Shown one piece after another: positions 25,871 through 34,216 of a stretch of DNA of 34,251 bases. Source of the DNA: Sphingomonas sp. Ant H11 (GTDB taxonomy: Bacteria > Pseudomonadota > Alphaproteobacteria > Sphingomonadales > Sphingomonadaceae). The stretch lies in NCBI RefSeq assembly GCF_000797515.1, contig NZ_JSBN01000100.1, positions 1 to 34,251 on the forward strand. Direction: 5' to 3'. Position numbers and translations under genes: made by a program. The notes beneath the pieces were generated by a model. That model was not told the DNA's origin, searched no databases, and was given only the letters and a program-made list of their open reading frames with translations. Within the stretch, counting starts at the first letter, position 1. Each line of letters starts with the position of its first letter.

Positions 25871-27505
25871 TCAGACCAATCTCGACTGTTTGACTGCCGC
25901 CGCTACGAAGCTTGCGAACAAGGGATGCGGATCGAACGGCTTGCTCTTCAATTCCGGGTGGAATTGCACGCCGACGAACCACGGATGGTCGGGCCGCTCG
26001 ACGATTTCGGGCAGCATGCCATCGGGCGACATGCCGCTGAACACCAGGCCACCTTTCTCCAGCGCCTCGCGATAGGCGGTGTTGACCTCGTACCGATGGC
26101 GATGGCGCTCGGAAATGTCGGTGCCGCCGTAAATGGTCGAAACCACGCTGTTGCCGTCGAGCTTGGCGTCATAGGCCCCAAGTCGCATGGTGCCGCCCAG
26201 ATCGCCGCCTGCCTCGCGCGTCTGCACGCCCTCGGCTGTCATCCATTCGGTGATCATGCCGACCACCGGCTCGTCGGTCGGGCCGAATTCGGTCGAGCTG
26301 GCATTGGCAATGCCCGCCAGGTCGCGCGCACCCTCGACACAGGCCATCTGCATACCGAAGCAAATGCCGAAATAGGGAATTTCGCGCTCGCGCGCGAACC
26401 GCACGCTGGCGATCTTGCCCTCGGCACCGCGTTCACCAAAGGCACCCGGCACCAGGATCGCGTGCATCGGCTCGAGCCGCGCGGCAATGTCGCTATCGGG
26501 CCCTTCGAACAGCTCGGCGTCGATCCATTCGACATTGACCTTCACCTTGTTGGCGATGCCGCCATGGACCAGCGCTTCGTTGAGCGACTTGTACGCATCC
26601 TGCAAACCGACATATTTGCCGACGACGCCGATCGTAACTTCGCCCTCGGGGTTGGTCAGCCGGTCCATGATGTCGGTCCAGCGCGACAGATCGGGCGCGC
26701 CGCCGGGCAGGATGCCGAAGGCGTTGAGCACCGCGTCGTCCAGCCCCTCCTGGTGATATTGCACGGGCACCGCGTAGATGCTCTTCGCATCCAGCGCCGG
26801 AATCACCGCCTCCTTGGGCACGTTGCAGAACAAGGCGATCTTGGCGCGGTCGCTTTCGGGCAAGGGCTGTTCGCAGCGGCACACGAGCACGTCAGGCTGC
26901 ACGCCCAAAGCGGCCAGTTCGCGCACCGAATGCTGCGTCGGCTTGGTCTTCAGCTCGCCCGCCGCCGCGATATACGGCACCAGCGTGACGTGGATGCTGA
27001 TCGAATTGCCGCGCCCGAGATCGTTGCGCAGCTGGCGGATCGCCTCGATGAAGGGGAGCGATTCAATGTCGCCGACCGTCCCGCCGATTTCGCACAATAC
27101 GAAATCGAGATCGTCGGTCTCTGCTTGCGCGAATTCCTTGATCGCATCGGTGACGTGCGGGATGACCTGGACGGTTGCACCCAGATAATCCCCGCGCCGC
27201 TCGCGCGTGATGATCTGCTGATAGATCCGGCCCGAGGTGATATTGTCCGACTGGCGCGAGGCGACGCCGGTAAAGCGCTCATAATGGCCAAGGTCGAGAT
27301 CGGTCTCCGCCCCGTCGTCGGTCACATAGACTTCGCCATGCTGATAGGGCGACATCGTCCCCGGATCGACATTAAGATACGGATCGAACTTGCGAATCCG
27401 GACGCGATAGCCGCGCGCCTGCAACAGGGCGGCGAGCGATGCCGCCATAAGACCCTTGCCAAGCGAGGAGACCACGCCGCCGGTAATGAAAATGAACCGC
27501 GCCAT
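25871..27505 (-). CDS. pyrG: CTP synthase
   Basis: CTP synthase makes CTP from UTP, ATP and glutamine. The 544-residue protein has the N-terminal synthetase domain ([25 protein letters not shown]-loop, [55 protein letters not shown]) and the C-terminal glutamine amidotransferase domain with nucleophile Cys382 in [11 protein letters not shown] and His/Glu in VQFHPELKS. Length is normal. One oddity is [11 protein letters not shown], where the family usually has PGGFG; Ala355 sits in the loop beside the oxyanion hole, a mild change. It lies 98 bases downstream of secG on the same strand, the usual alphaproteobacterial order, with a terminator-like hairpin between them. Confidence 0.97.
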   Translation of the reverse strand: MARFIFITGGVVSSLGKGLMAASLAALLQARGYRVRIRKFDPYLNVDPGTMSPYQHGEVYVTDDGAETDLDLGHYERFTGVASRQSDNITSGRIYQQIITRERRGDYLGATVQVIPHVTDAIKEFAQAETDDLDFVLCEIGGTVGDIESLPFIEAIRQLRNDLGRGNSISIHVTLVPYIAAAGELKTKPTQHSVRELAALGVQPDVLVCRCEQPLPESDRAKIALFCNVPKEAVIPALDAKSIYAVPVQYHQEGLDDAVLNAFGILPGGAPDLSRWTDIMDRLTNPEGEVTIGVVGKYVGLQDAYKSLNEALVHGGIANKVKVNVEWIDAELFEGPDSDIAARLEPMHAILVPGAFGERGAEGKIASVRFAREREIPYFGICFGMQMACVEGARDLAGIANASSTEFGPTDEPVVGMITEWMTAEGVQTREAGGDLGGTMRLGAYDAKLDGNSVVSTIYGGTDISERHRHRYEVNTAYREALEKGGLVFSGMSPDGMLPEIVERPDHPWFVGVQFHPELKSKPFDPHPLFASFVAAAVKQSRLV

Positions 27506-27573
27506 GGGAGAAAAGACCTAGCGTGAAGAGGGGTGGCACGACAAGCGCGCGACTCCGATATTTTTGGAAAAGT

Positions 27574-27598
27574 GCGCGGACCGGAAGACGGCCCGCGC
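27574..27598 (-). terminator. Terminator-like hairpin between secG and pyrG
   Basis: Ten-base arms (27574-27583 and 27589-27598) pair with one G-T wobble around the 5-base loop, starting just after the secG stop. In the minus direction ACTTTTCC follows. Partial termination would set the secG to pyrG ratio. Confidence 0.5.
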
Positions 27599-27603
27599 GC
27601 GAC

Positions 27604-28011
27604 TTATTGAGCGAGCGGAACTGCGCCGTTATCGGCCCGCGCGGCGGTGTTGCCGGTCGGCGCGAGCGCGCTGCGTGCGCCGCTGGCGAAGGGAACGCTC
27701 GGGTCGGTCTGCGCCGGTGCCTGGATCGGCGCGGTTGCGGCGGCGGGCGGCGGCGTGGTTGGTGCCACCACCTTGGCCACGCGCCCTTGCGCTGCGAGCA
27801 CGGCGAGCAGGATGCTGAGCGCGATGAACAGACCGCCCAGAATCGAGGTCGCCCGCGTCAGGAAATCGGCTGCGCCGCGCGCCGACATCAGGCCGCCCGG
27901 GCTACCGCCCATGCCCAGCCCACCGCCCTCGGAACGCTGCATGAGAACGACCGTCACCAGCGCCAGCGCAATGACGAAATGGACGACGAGGAGAAACTGG
28001 AAGAGCAACAT
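27604..28011 (-). CDS. secG: Preprotein translocase subunit SecG
   Basis: SecG is the small inner-membrane subunit of the SecYEG channel. The 135-residue protein has two membrane helices (FQFLLVVHFVIALALVTVVLM and ATSILGGLFIALSILLAVLAA) separated by the conserved cytosolic loop QRSEGGGLGMGGSPGGLMSARGAADFLTRAT. A Pro/Ala-rich, presumably disordered tail of about 50 residues follows; such tails are common in alphaproteobacterial SecG. It precedes pyrG. The gene usually upstream in this order, tpiA, is replaced here by a 198-base gap and a divergent MarR gene. Confidence 0.95.
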   Translation of the reverse strand: MLLFQFLLVVHFVIALALVTVVLMQRSEGGGLGMGGSPGGLMSARGAADFLTRATSILGGLFIALSILLAVLAAQGRVAKVVAPTTPPPAAATAPIQAPAQTDPSVPFASGARSALAPTGNTAARADNGAVPLAQ

Positions 28012-28166
28012 GAAGCGGGTTGAATCCTTGGAGCGCCGATGGCGAAGCCGGGCACATAGGCGAGGTGCGCCACGCGATCAACCGCGTGCCGCATCCAGGG
28101 GTTGTAAACATTCCGCAATCGAACTGAAACCTGATGCGGCGCGGCGCGTTAGGTTCTCAGGAATAT

Positions 28167-28180
28167 CCCCAATTGTGGGG
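28167..28180. promoter_or_regulatory. Short dyad upstream of the MarR gene
   Basis: CCCCAATTGTGGGG has 5-bp arms and lies 29 bases before the proposed MarR start, close to a possible -10 (TTTATT, 28182-28187). MarR regulators often bind dyads here to control themselves. The remaining sequence between secG and MarR shows nothing I can name. Weak evidence. Confidence 0.25.
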
Positions 28181-28209
28181 CTTTATTGCGTCATTTGCGG
28201 ACACTTGCC

Positions 28210-28581
28210 GTGGCTTCACACACCAATCATGCACTCACCGAATGGATGGAGACCCTGATCGATTATGTTCGGTCGGGCGAGCCCGATTTGACCAATCGGC
28301 AAATGGCCCTGCTGCTGCTGGTATACCTCCAGCCGGGGCCGCATACCGTGCGCGGACTGGCGACGATGCTCAACGTTTCAAAGCCCGTTATCACGCGCGC
28401 CTTGAACAGGCTCGGCACCCTGGGCTATCTGCGCCGTCAACGCGACGATAACGACAAGCGTAATATCTTTGTCGCACGTACCTCCGAGGGGGCAGAGTTT
28501 CTTGACGATTTCGGGCAGTTCATCGGCGACAGCACGCCACAACACGCTCCCCAGCGAACCCTTCGACGCGCCAGCACGTAG
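28210..28581 (+). CDS. MarR-family winged-helix transcriptional regulator
   Basis: A 123-residue DNA-binding protein. The winged helix is clear: LTNRQMALLLLVYLQPGPHTVRGLATMLNVSKPVITRALNRLGTLGYLRRQRDDNDKRNIFVARTSEGAEFL, with recognition helix SKPVITRALNRL and the wing DDNDKRN, where MarR proteins have D-x-R-D-x-R. The N- and C-terminal dimer helices are short. Ligand and targets are unknown. I chose the GTG at 28210, giving VASHTNHALTEWMETLIDYV; a TTG at 28186 in frame is possible. Its 3' end overlaps the SH3-type gene by about 80 bases in another frame, which is unusual and may point to an indel in the tail. Confidence 0.85.
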   Translation: MASHTNHALTEWMETLIDYVRSGEPDLTNRQMALLLLVYLQPGPHTVRGLATMLNVSKPVITRALNRLGTLGYLRRQRDDNDKRNIFVARTSEGAEFLDDFGQFIGDSTPQHAPQRTLRRAST

Positions 28582-28894
28582 GAGCTTTGCGCTCCAGGGC
28601 GCATCGGTAACGCTCGATCCGCGGCGACACGCCGTGCGCCGCGATCTCGCCGATATTCGCCTGGCCGACCGCGTTTTTGCGCCGCATTATGCCTGTGCCG
28701 TCCCCCGCGTGGTGATCGCTGCGGCAGCCTTGCGTGAGGAGCCCGCCCCCGATTCGGCGGTGCTGGTCGAATTGGAGATTGGCGACGTGTTCGAAGTGCT
28801 GGAATTCGTCCGCGGCCGCGCCTGGGGCCGCGCACCGGGCAAGGATCTGGTCGGCTATGTCGACGCCGACGCCTTGTCATGGCCCGCACCATGA
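28502..28894 (+). CDS. Bacterial SH3-type protein resembling NlpC/P60 N-terminal regions
   Basis: About 130 residues. The core LDPRRHAVRRDLADIRLADRVFAPHYA followed by LREEPAPDSAVLVELEIGDVFEVLEFVRGRAWGRAPGKDLVGYVDADAL looks like the SH3 module that precedes NlpC/P60 peptidase domains in alphaproteobacterial cell-wall hydrolases. Here the chain stops right after the SH3 module, with no catalytic Cys/His domain. No ATG or GTG precedes the conserved part; the TTG at 28502, with GAGGGGG 9 bases upstream, is my best guess and overlaps the MarR gene. Its stop overlaps the argC start as ATGA. No signal peptide is visible. Function unknown. Confidence 0.6.
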   Translation: MTISGSSSATARHNTLPSEPFDAPARRSFALQGASVTLDPRRHAVRRDLADIRLADRVFAPHYACAVPRVVIAAAALREEPAPDSAVLVELEIGDVFEVLEFVRGRAWGRAPGKDLVGYVDADALSWPAP

Positions 28895-29819
28895 GCATTT
28901 CGGTCTTCATCGATGGCGCGCACGGTACCACGGGCCTGGAAATCCGCGAGCGGCTTGCCGGACGCAGCGAAATTTCGCTGATCTCGCTCGACGAAGCGCG
29001 GCGCAAGGACACGGTCGCGCGCGGCGAAGCGCTCAATGACAGCGACTTTGTCATTCTTTGCCTGCCCGACGATGCCGCCCGCGAAGCCGTCTCACTGATC
29101 GACAATGATCGCACGCGCGTGATCGATGCCTCGACCGCGTTCCGCACCGCCGAGGGCTGGACCTATGGTTTCCCGGAACTGGAGCCGGGCCAGACCGCCG
29201 CGATCGCCGAGGCGAAGCGTGTCAGCAATCCCGGCTGTTATCCGACCGGCTTCCTCGCGCTCGTGCGCCCGCTGGTGCGCGCCGGGCTGGTGCCGGTCGA
29301 TTGGGCGATCAGCGTCAATGCCGTGTCGGGCTATTCGGGCGGCGGCAAGGCGATGATCGCCGATTATGAGGCGTCAATCCACCGCCCGCAGCGCGTGCTT
29401 ATGCGCTGGGCCTCGCGCACAAGCATGTGCCCGAAATGCAGAAGCATGCCCGGCTGGAACATCCGCCGATTTTCATGCCGTCGGTCGCCAACACCTATCG
29501 CGGGATGATCGTCGAGGTGCCGCTGGCGCTGCATATGTTCACCCGCCGCCCGACATTGGCGGTGTGCGAATCGACGCTGCGCGAGGCTTATGCCGACAGC
29601 GCGCTGATCACCGTCGGCGACGGTGATAGCGACGTGGTGTGCATTGAGGACGATGCCGGCACCGATCGGCTGACCGTCCGCTTGTGCGGCAATGCCGCCA
29701 CCGGCCAGGCGCGCCTGATCGCGACGCTCGACAATCTCGGCAAGGGTGCGGCGGGTGCTGCCGTGCAGAGCCTCAACATCATGGCCGGGCTCGATCCTTT
29801 GGCAGGGCTGACGCTGTAA
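28891..29819 (+). pseudogene. argC: N-acetyl-gamma-glutamyl-phosphate reductase (short type), frameshifted by one base
   Basis: ArgC reduces N-acetylglutamyl phosphate with NADPH in arginine synthesis. The first frame has the coenzyme fold FIDGAHGTTGLEIRERL, VIDASTAFRTAEGWTYGFPEL, the active-site Cys in RVSNPGCYPTGF and SVNAVSGYSGGGKAMIADYEAS. From between about 29366 and 29403 the -1 frame takes over: AYALGLAHKHVPEMQKHARLEHPPIFMPSV, VEVPLALHMF, and GAAVQSLNIMAGLDPLAGL at the end. One missing base restores 309 residues, the length of the short (type 2) ArgC. The start is the ATGA overlap with the SH3-type gene. As arginine synthesis is normally kept and all motifs are intact, an error in the sequence is likely. 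Confidence 0.88.
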
Positions 29820-29844
29820 CTTTTTGGTGCCCCGTGATACGTAT

Positions 29845-29879
29845 TCACCTTGGCGGCGCGCTTGCGCCTCTTTAGGTGA
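29845..29879 (+). other. Hairpin between argC and zwf
   Basis: Outer arms TCACCT (29845-29850) and AGGTGA (29874-29879) enclose an inner stem GGCGC/GCGCC (29855-29859/29864-29868) with a GCTT loop. TCTTTA follows the inner stem. It may end argC transcription or form part of the zwf leader; I cannot decide which. Confidence 0.4.
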
Positions 29880-29905
29880 CCCCTTCCCCAGGAGGTCGAT
29901 TTAGC

Positions 29906-31372
29906 ATGCCCGTCCGCACGCCCGTCGCCAAATTGATGTTGTTCGGCGCGACCGGAGATCTCGCGCAGCGGATGCTGCTCCCCTCGCTTTATGGCCTGCA
30001 TGCCGACGGCCTGCTGCCCGAGGGATTGACGATCACCGGCACTGCCCGCTCCGATCATACCGATGCGACGTTCCGCAAATTCGCCAAGCAGGCGCTGGAC
30101 CAGTTCCTGCCCGAGGACCGCAAGGACGAGAAAGCGGCCAAGACCTTCCTCGACCGCCTGCAATATCAGGCGCTCGATGCGACCGACCTCGACCATTACA
30201 AGCAGTTGGCGGAGAAGGTCGGCGACATTTCCGGCGGGCTCGCCATTTTCCTGTCGACCGCGCCCTCGCTGTTCGAGCCGGTCATTCGCGGCCTCGAATC
30301 GGCAGGGCTCGCCGGGGAAACCGTGCGGATCGGCCTCGAAAAGCCGCTCGGCTACGATCTCGCCTCCAGCCAGGAAATCAACGACACCGTCGCCACGGCC
30401 TTCCCCGAGGACCGGACCTTCCGCATCGACCATTATCTGGGCAAGGAAACCGTCCAGAACATCCTCGCCTTGCGCTTCGGCAACAGCTTCTTCGAGCCGG
30501 TGTGGAATGCGCGCGGCATCGACAATGTCCAGATCACCATTTCCGAAACGGTCGGCCTGGAAGAGCGGGCGGCCTATTATGATGGTGCCGGCGCTTTGCG
30601 CGACATGGTCGCCAACCACATGCTGCAATTGCTCGCGCTGATCGCGATGGAGCCACCGGCGCGCTTCGACGGATCGGCGATCCGTGACGAGAAGGCCAAG
30701 GTGTTCCGCTCGCTGCGGCAGGTCGCCCCGGCCGACGTGCCCAACATGTCGGTCACCGGGCAATATGCAGCGGGTGCCAGCGGCGGCGCGATCGTGCGCG
30801 GCTATATCGACGAGCTCGGCAAGCCCTCGACCACCGAGACCTTCGTCGCGCTCAAGGCGCATGTCGACAATTGGCGCTGGCAGGGCGTGCCCTTCTACCT
30901 GCGCACCGGCAAGCGCATGACGACGCGGCGCTCCGAGATCGTTATCCAGTTCAAGCCCGTGCCGCACTCGATGTTCTCCAATCGCGGCGGGCTGTTGCAG
31001 CCCAATGCGCTGATCATCCGCTTGCAGCCCGAGGAATATGTGCAGTTGCTGGTGATGGCGAAGGAGCCCGGCCTCGACCGCGAGGGCATTCGCCTGCGCG
31101 AAGTGCCGCTGAACCTCAGCCTCGATTCGGAATTTGCCGGCACCCGCCGCCGCATCGCGTATGAGCGGCTGCTGCTCGACCTGATCGAGGGCGACCAGAC
31201 GCTGTTCGTGCGCCGCGACGAGGTGGAGGCGCAATGGACCTGGATCGACGCGATCCGCGCCGGTTGGGTCGCCAATGACATGAAGCCCAAAAGCTATGCC
31301 TCGGGCAGCTGGGGCCCGAGCGCCGCAGTCGCGCTGACCGAGCGCGACGGGGTGACCTGGCAGGACGATTGA
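29906..31372 (+). CDS. zwf: Glucose-6-phosphate 1-dehydrogenase
   Basis: Zwf oxidises glucose-6-phosphate to 6-phosphogluconolactone with NADP or NAD, the entry to the Entner-Doudoroff and pentose phosphate routes. The 488-residue protein has the coenzyme loop LMLFGATGDLAQRMLLPSLYGL, LEKPLGYDLASSQ, the active-site RIDHYLGKETVQNILALRFGN and YIDELGKPSTTETFVALKAHVDNWRWQGVPFYLRTGKRM. Family members often have FGASGDLxxRK; here Q-R-M follows, a common variation. The ATG at 29906 follows AGGAGG at 10 bases; a GTG at 29876 in frame is less likely. It heads zwf-pgl-edd on one strand, separated from pgl by a 149-base gap that contains a repeat element. Confidence 0.97.
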   Translation: MPVRTPVAKLMLFGATGDLAQRMLLPSLYGLHADGLLPEGLTITGTARSDHTDATFRKFAKQALDQFLPEDRKDEKAAKTFLDRLQYQALDATDLDHYKQLAEKVGDISGGLAIFLSTAPSLFEPVIRGLESAGLAGETVRIGLEKPLGYDLASSQEINDTVATAFPEDRTFRIDHYLGKETVQNILALRFGNSFFEPVWNARGIDNVQITISETVGLEERAAYYDGAGALRDMVANHMLQLLALIAMEPPARFDGSAIRDEKAKVFRSLRQVAPADVPNMSVTGQYAAGASGGAIVRGYIDELGKPSTTETFVALKAHVDNWRWQGVPFYLRTGKRMTTRRSEIVIQFKPVPHSMFSNRGGLLQPNALIIRLQPEEYVQLLVMAKEPGLDREGIRLREVPLNLSLDSEFAGTRRRIAYERLLLDLIEGDQTLFVRRDEVEAQWTWIDAIRAGWVANDMKPKSYASGSWGPSAAVALTERDGVTWQDD

Positions 31373-31375
31373 AAT

Positions 31376-31507
31376 CCCCCTCTCCCCACCGATCGGGAAA
31401 GGGTAAGCAAGCGAAGCGCGGGGGCGGCGTAGGGACGCAGACATATGTCTGACGCACTGCGTCCCCCCTCTCCCCGACCCTCTCCCCGCACGCGGGGAGA
31501 GGGAGAT
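31376..31507. repeat. Palindrome-rich element between zwf and pgl, MITE-like
   Basis: The ends CCCCCTCTCCCC (near 31378) and GGGGAGAGGGAG (near 31494) are imperfect inverted copies. Inside lie a stem GGGACGCAG/CTGCGTCCC (31432-31440/31457-31465) enclosing the perfect 12-base palindrome AGACATATGTCT (31439-31450). A 26-base near-perfect palindrome at 31478-31503 follows (12-base arms, 2-base centre). No gene is present. The element sits in the probable zwf-pgl mRNA. Confidence 0.75.
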
Positions 31508-31521
31508 GAAGGACAAAGATC

Positions 31522-32232
31522 ATGAGCGAAGAAATCGAATGGTGGGATTATGACGATGCCGAGGAAATGGCCGATGCCGTTTCCGGGGACATTGCCTTCA
31601 TCATCGAATCCGCGATCGATGCGCGCGGTGCCGCCGTCATCGCTTTGTCGGGCGGCAAGACGCCGATCCCGATCTACGAACGCCTGGCCAAAGCCAAGAT
31701 CGACTGGAAGCGCGTCACCATCGTGCCGACCGATGAGCGCATCGTGCCGCTCGGCGATCCGCTGTCGAACGTGACGATGATCGCCAAGACCTTCCTGCCC
31801 AAGGGCGCGCGCGTGATGCCGATCGTCCCCGCCGCGACCGCCGATTACAAGGCCGCCGGGCGCTCCGCCGACGCGCTGATGCAAGATCTGCACTGGCCGC
31901 TCGATTTGTGCCTGCTGGGCGTGGGCGCCGACGGCCACACCGCCTCGATCTTCCCCGGCCCCGATTTCGACGAAGCGCTGTCGGGCCCGAACGAGCGCCG
32001 CGCGCTGGGCGTGATGCCGGAGCCGCTGCCCAAGGAAGCGCCGGTCGCGCGCGTCACCTTGAGCCGCGCCGCGATCGTCTCGGCGCGCGCGCTGATCATC
32101 GCTGTCACCGGCGACGCCAAGAAAAAGGTGATCGAGCAAGCGATCAAGCAAGGCCCGTCCTCGGCTTATCCGATCGGCCGCGTGCTGGCGGACGCCGAAT
32201 TGCCGGTCGACATTCACTGGGCGGCTGCGTGA
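31522..32232 (+). CDS. pgl: 6-phosphogluconolactonase
   Basis: Pgl hydrolyses 6-phosphogluconolactone, the Zwf product, to 6-phosphogluconate. The 236-residue protein is of the DevB type related to glucosamine-6-phosphate isomerases: ALSGGKTPIPIYERL (phosphate-binding loop), VTIVPTDERIVPLGDPLSNVTMI, and LCLLGVGADGHTASIFPGP with the catalytic His. Length is normal. It begins at the ATG at 31522 with AAGGA about 9 bases upstream. A repeat element separates it from zwf, and a second one separates it from edd, so the operon is interrupted by palindromes without loss of gene order. Confidence 0.96.
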   Translation: MSEEIEWWDYDDAEEMADAVSGDIAFIIESAIDARGAAVIALSGGKTPIPIYERLAKAKIDWKRVTIVPTDERIVPLGDPLSNVTMIAKTFLPKGARVMPIVPAATADYKAAGRSADALMQDLHWPLDLCLLGVGADGHTASIFPGPDFDEALSGPNERRALGVMPEPLPKEAPVARVTLSRAAIVSARALIIAVTGDAKKKVIEQAIKQGPSSAYPIGRVLADAELPVDIHWAAA

Positions 32233-32250
32233 CAGCAACGCGCCCCGCAC

Positions 32251-32345
32251 CGTCACCCCGGGCTCGTCCCGGGGTCCACCGCGCCGCCTGGCCAGCGATC
32301 GCGGGACGCGCTGCGGGGTGGATGCCGGGACAGGCCCGGCATGAC
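32251..32345. repeat. REP pair between pgl and edd, CGTCACCCCGG family
   Basis: The left arm CGTCACCCCGGGCTCGTCCC (from 32251) and the right arm ending at 32345 (CCGGGACAGGCCCGGCATGACG) are inverted copies with a few mismatches. They are related to the pair at 19563-19668. Base 32346 onward starts the GGAG that serves as the edd ribosome site, so the insertion boundary touches a translation signal. Confidence 0.82.
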
Positions 32346-32356
32346 GGAGAAGTTTC

Positions 32357-34174
32357 ATGACCCTGCACCCGGAAATCGCCGCCGTCACCGACCGCGTGAT
32401 CGAGCGCTCCAAGGCCAGCCGCGCCGCCTATCTCGGCCTGATCGGCCGCGCGCGCGATTCGCATATCGAGCGCCCCGCCATGGGCTGCGCCAATGCCGCG
32501 CACGCTTATGCCGGCACCGAGGAGGACCGCCCTGCCCTGACCAGCGGCAAGGCGATGAACATCGGCATCGTCACCTCCTATAACGACATGCTCTCGGCAC
32601 ATGCGCCTTACTATCGCTACCCCGAGCAGATGAAGGTGTGGGCGCGCGAGGCGGGTGCCACCGCGCAGGTCGCAGGCGGCGTGCCCGCCATGTGCGACGG
32701 CGTGACGCAGGGCTATCCCGGCATGGAGCTGTCGCTGTTCAGCCGCGACACGATTGCCCTCTCCACCGCGATCGCGCTCAGCCACGGCGTGTTCGAGGGT
32801 GCCGCGCTGCTCGGCATTTGCGACAAGATCGTGCCGGGCCTGCTGATGGGGGCCTTGCGCTTCGGCCATTTGCCGATGGTACTGATCCCCTCAGGCCCGA
32901 TGCCCTCTGGCCTGCCCAACAAGGAAAAGGCCGCCGTGCGCGAGGCCTTTGCCGAGGGCAAGGTCGGCCGCGAGGCGCTGCTCGAAGCCGAGATCGGTGC
33001 CTATCACTCCAAGGGCACCTGCACCTTTTACGGCACCGCCAATTCCAACCAGATGATGATGGAAGTGATGGGCCTGCACATGCCGGGTGCCGCCTTCGTC
33101 AACCCCGGCACCAAGCTGCGCCAGGAACTCACCCGCGCTGCCGTCCACCGCCTCGCCGCCAATGGCTGGCATGGCGACAGCTATCGCCCGCTGGGCCTGT
33201 GCGTCGATGAGAAAGCGATCGTCAACGCGGCGATCGGCTTGCTCGCCACTGGCGGCTCGACCAATCACTTGCTGCATTTGCCCGCCATCGCGGCCTGCGC
33301 CGGGATCGTGCTCGACTGGGAGGATTTCGATCGCCTGTCCAAGGCGGTCCCGCTCATCACGCGCGTCTACCCCAACGGTTCGGCCGACGTGAACGGGTTC
33401 GAGGCGGCGGGCGGCATGCCCTTCGTCATCCGCGAACTGGTATCGGCCGGGTTGCTCCACGGCGATTTGCTGACGGTCGCTGGAGACAGCCTTGCCGATT
33501 ACGGGCGCAAGCCGGTGATCGAGGGCGACGCGCTTGCCTGGGTCGATCCCGGCCCGAGCGGCGACGAAACGATCCTGCGCGGTGCGGCAGCGCCATTCGC
33601 GCCCGAGGGCGGCTTCCGCATCCTCACCGGTAATCTCGGCCGGGCCTGCATCAAGGTGTCGGCGGTCGAGCAGGACCGCTGGACGATCGAGGCCCCCGCG
33701 CGCGTTTTCCACGATCAGGCGTCGGTCCAGGCCGCGTTCCAGGCGGGCGAGCTTGACCGCGACGTCGTCGTGGTCGTGCGCTTCCAGGGGCCGCGCGCCA
33801 ATGGGATGCCGGAATTGCACAAGCTCACGCCCCCACTCGGCGTGCTGCAGAATCGCGGCTTCCGCGTGGCGCTTGTCACCGATGGGCGCATGTCGGGTGC
33901 GAGCGGCAAGGTGCCGTGCGCGATCCATTGCTCGCCCGAGGCTTTGGGCGAAGGCCCGCTGTCGCGCGTGCGCGATGGCGACGTGATCCGGCTCGATGCG
34001 GTGACCGGCGAGCTGTTCGCGCGGGTCGATCCGGCGGAATGGGCGGCGCGCACGCCGGTCTCGATGCCGAGCGAGATTGACGGCATGGGCCGCGAACTGT
34101 TCGGCCTGTTCCGCCAGAACGCCAATGAAGCCGAGCGCGGCGCATCGCCGCTGCTGACCGGCATGGGATGGTAG
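32357..34174 (+). CDS. edd: Phosphogluconate dehydratase
   Basis: Edd dehydrates 6-phosphogluconate to 2-keto-3-deoxy-6-phosphogluconate, the committed Entner-Doudoroff step. The 605-residue IlvD/Edd-family protein carries [77 protein letters not shown] (Cys residues of these segments bind the Fe-S cluster), [15 protein letters not shown] and [20 protein letters not shown]. The ATG at 32357 follows GGAG (32346-32349) at 7 bases. It completes zwf-pgl-edd; the aldolase eda and glk, often next, would lie beyond the window. Family members have about 600 residues, so it is complete. Confidence 0.97.
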   Translation: MTLHPEIAAVTDRVIERSKASRAAYLGLIGRARDSHIERPAMGCANAAHAYAGTEEDRPALTSGKAMNIGIVTSYNDMLSAHAPYYRYPEQMKVWAREAGATAQVAGGVPAMCDGVTQGYPGMELSLFSRDTIALSTAIALSHGVFEGAALLGICDKIVPGLLMGALRFGHLPMVLIPSGPMPSGLPNKEKAAVREAFAEGKVGREALLEAEIGAYHSKGTCTFYGTANSNQMMMEVMGLHMPGAAFVNPGTKLRQELTRAAVHRLAANGWHGDSYRPLGLCVDEKAIVNAAIGLLATGGSTNHLLHLPAIAACAGIVLDWEDFDRLSKAVPLITRVYPNGSADVNGFEAAGGMPFVIRELVSAGLLHGDLLTVAGDSLADYGRKPVIEGDALAWVDPGPSGDETILRGAAAPFAPEGGFRILTGNLGRACIKVSAVEQDRWTIEAPARVFHDQASVQAAFQAGELDRDVVVVVRFQGPRANGMPELHKLTPPLGVLQNRGFRVALVTDGRMSGASGKVPCAIHCSPEALGEGPLSRVRDGDVIRLDAVTGELFARVDPAEWAARTPVSMPSEIDGMGRELFGLFRQNANEAERGASPLLTGMGW

Positions 34175-34197
34175 GGATGGACCTCCCAACCGCACAG

Positions 34198-34216
34198 CCC
34201 CTCCTTCAGGGAGGGG
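34198..34216. repeat. Palindromic repeat after edd
   Basis: Seven-base arms CCCCTCC (34198-34204) and GGAGGGG (34210-34216) flank a 5-base loop, followed by TTTGGGGTGGGG. The CCCCTCC core resembles the repeats at 10896 and in dnaE. It may act as a transcription end or as the first part of another REP pair running out of the window. Confidence 0.65.

Noticed and set aside
29588..31516. 642-codon open frame opposite zwf
   Set aside because: Antisense shadow of zwf and argC; no domain features.
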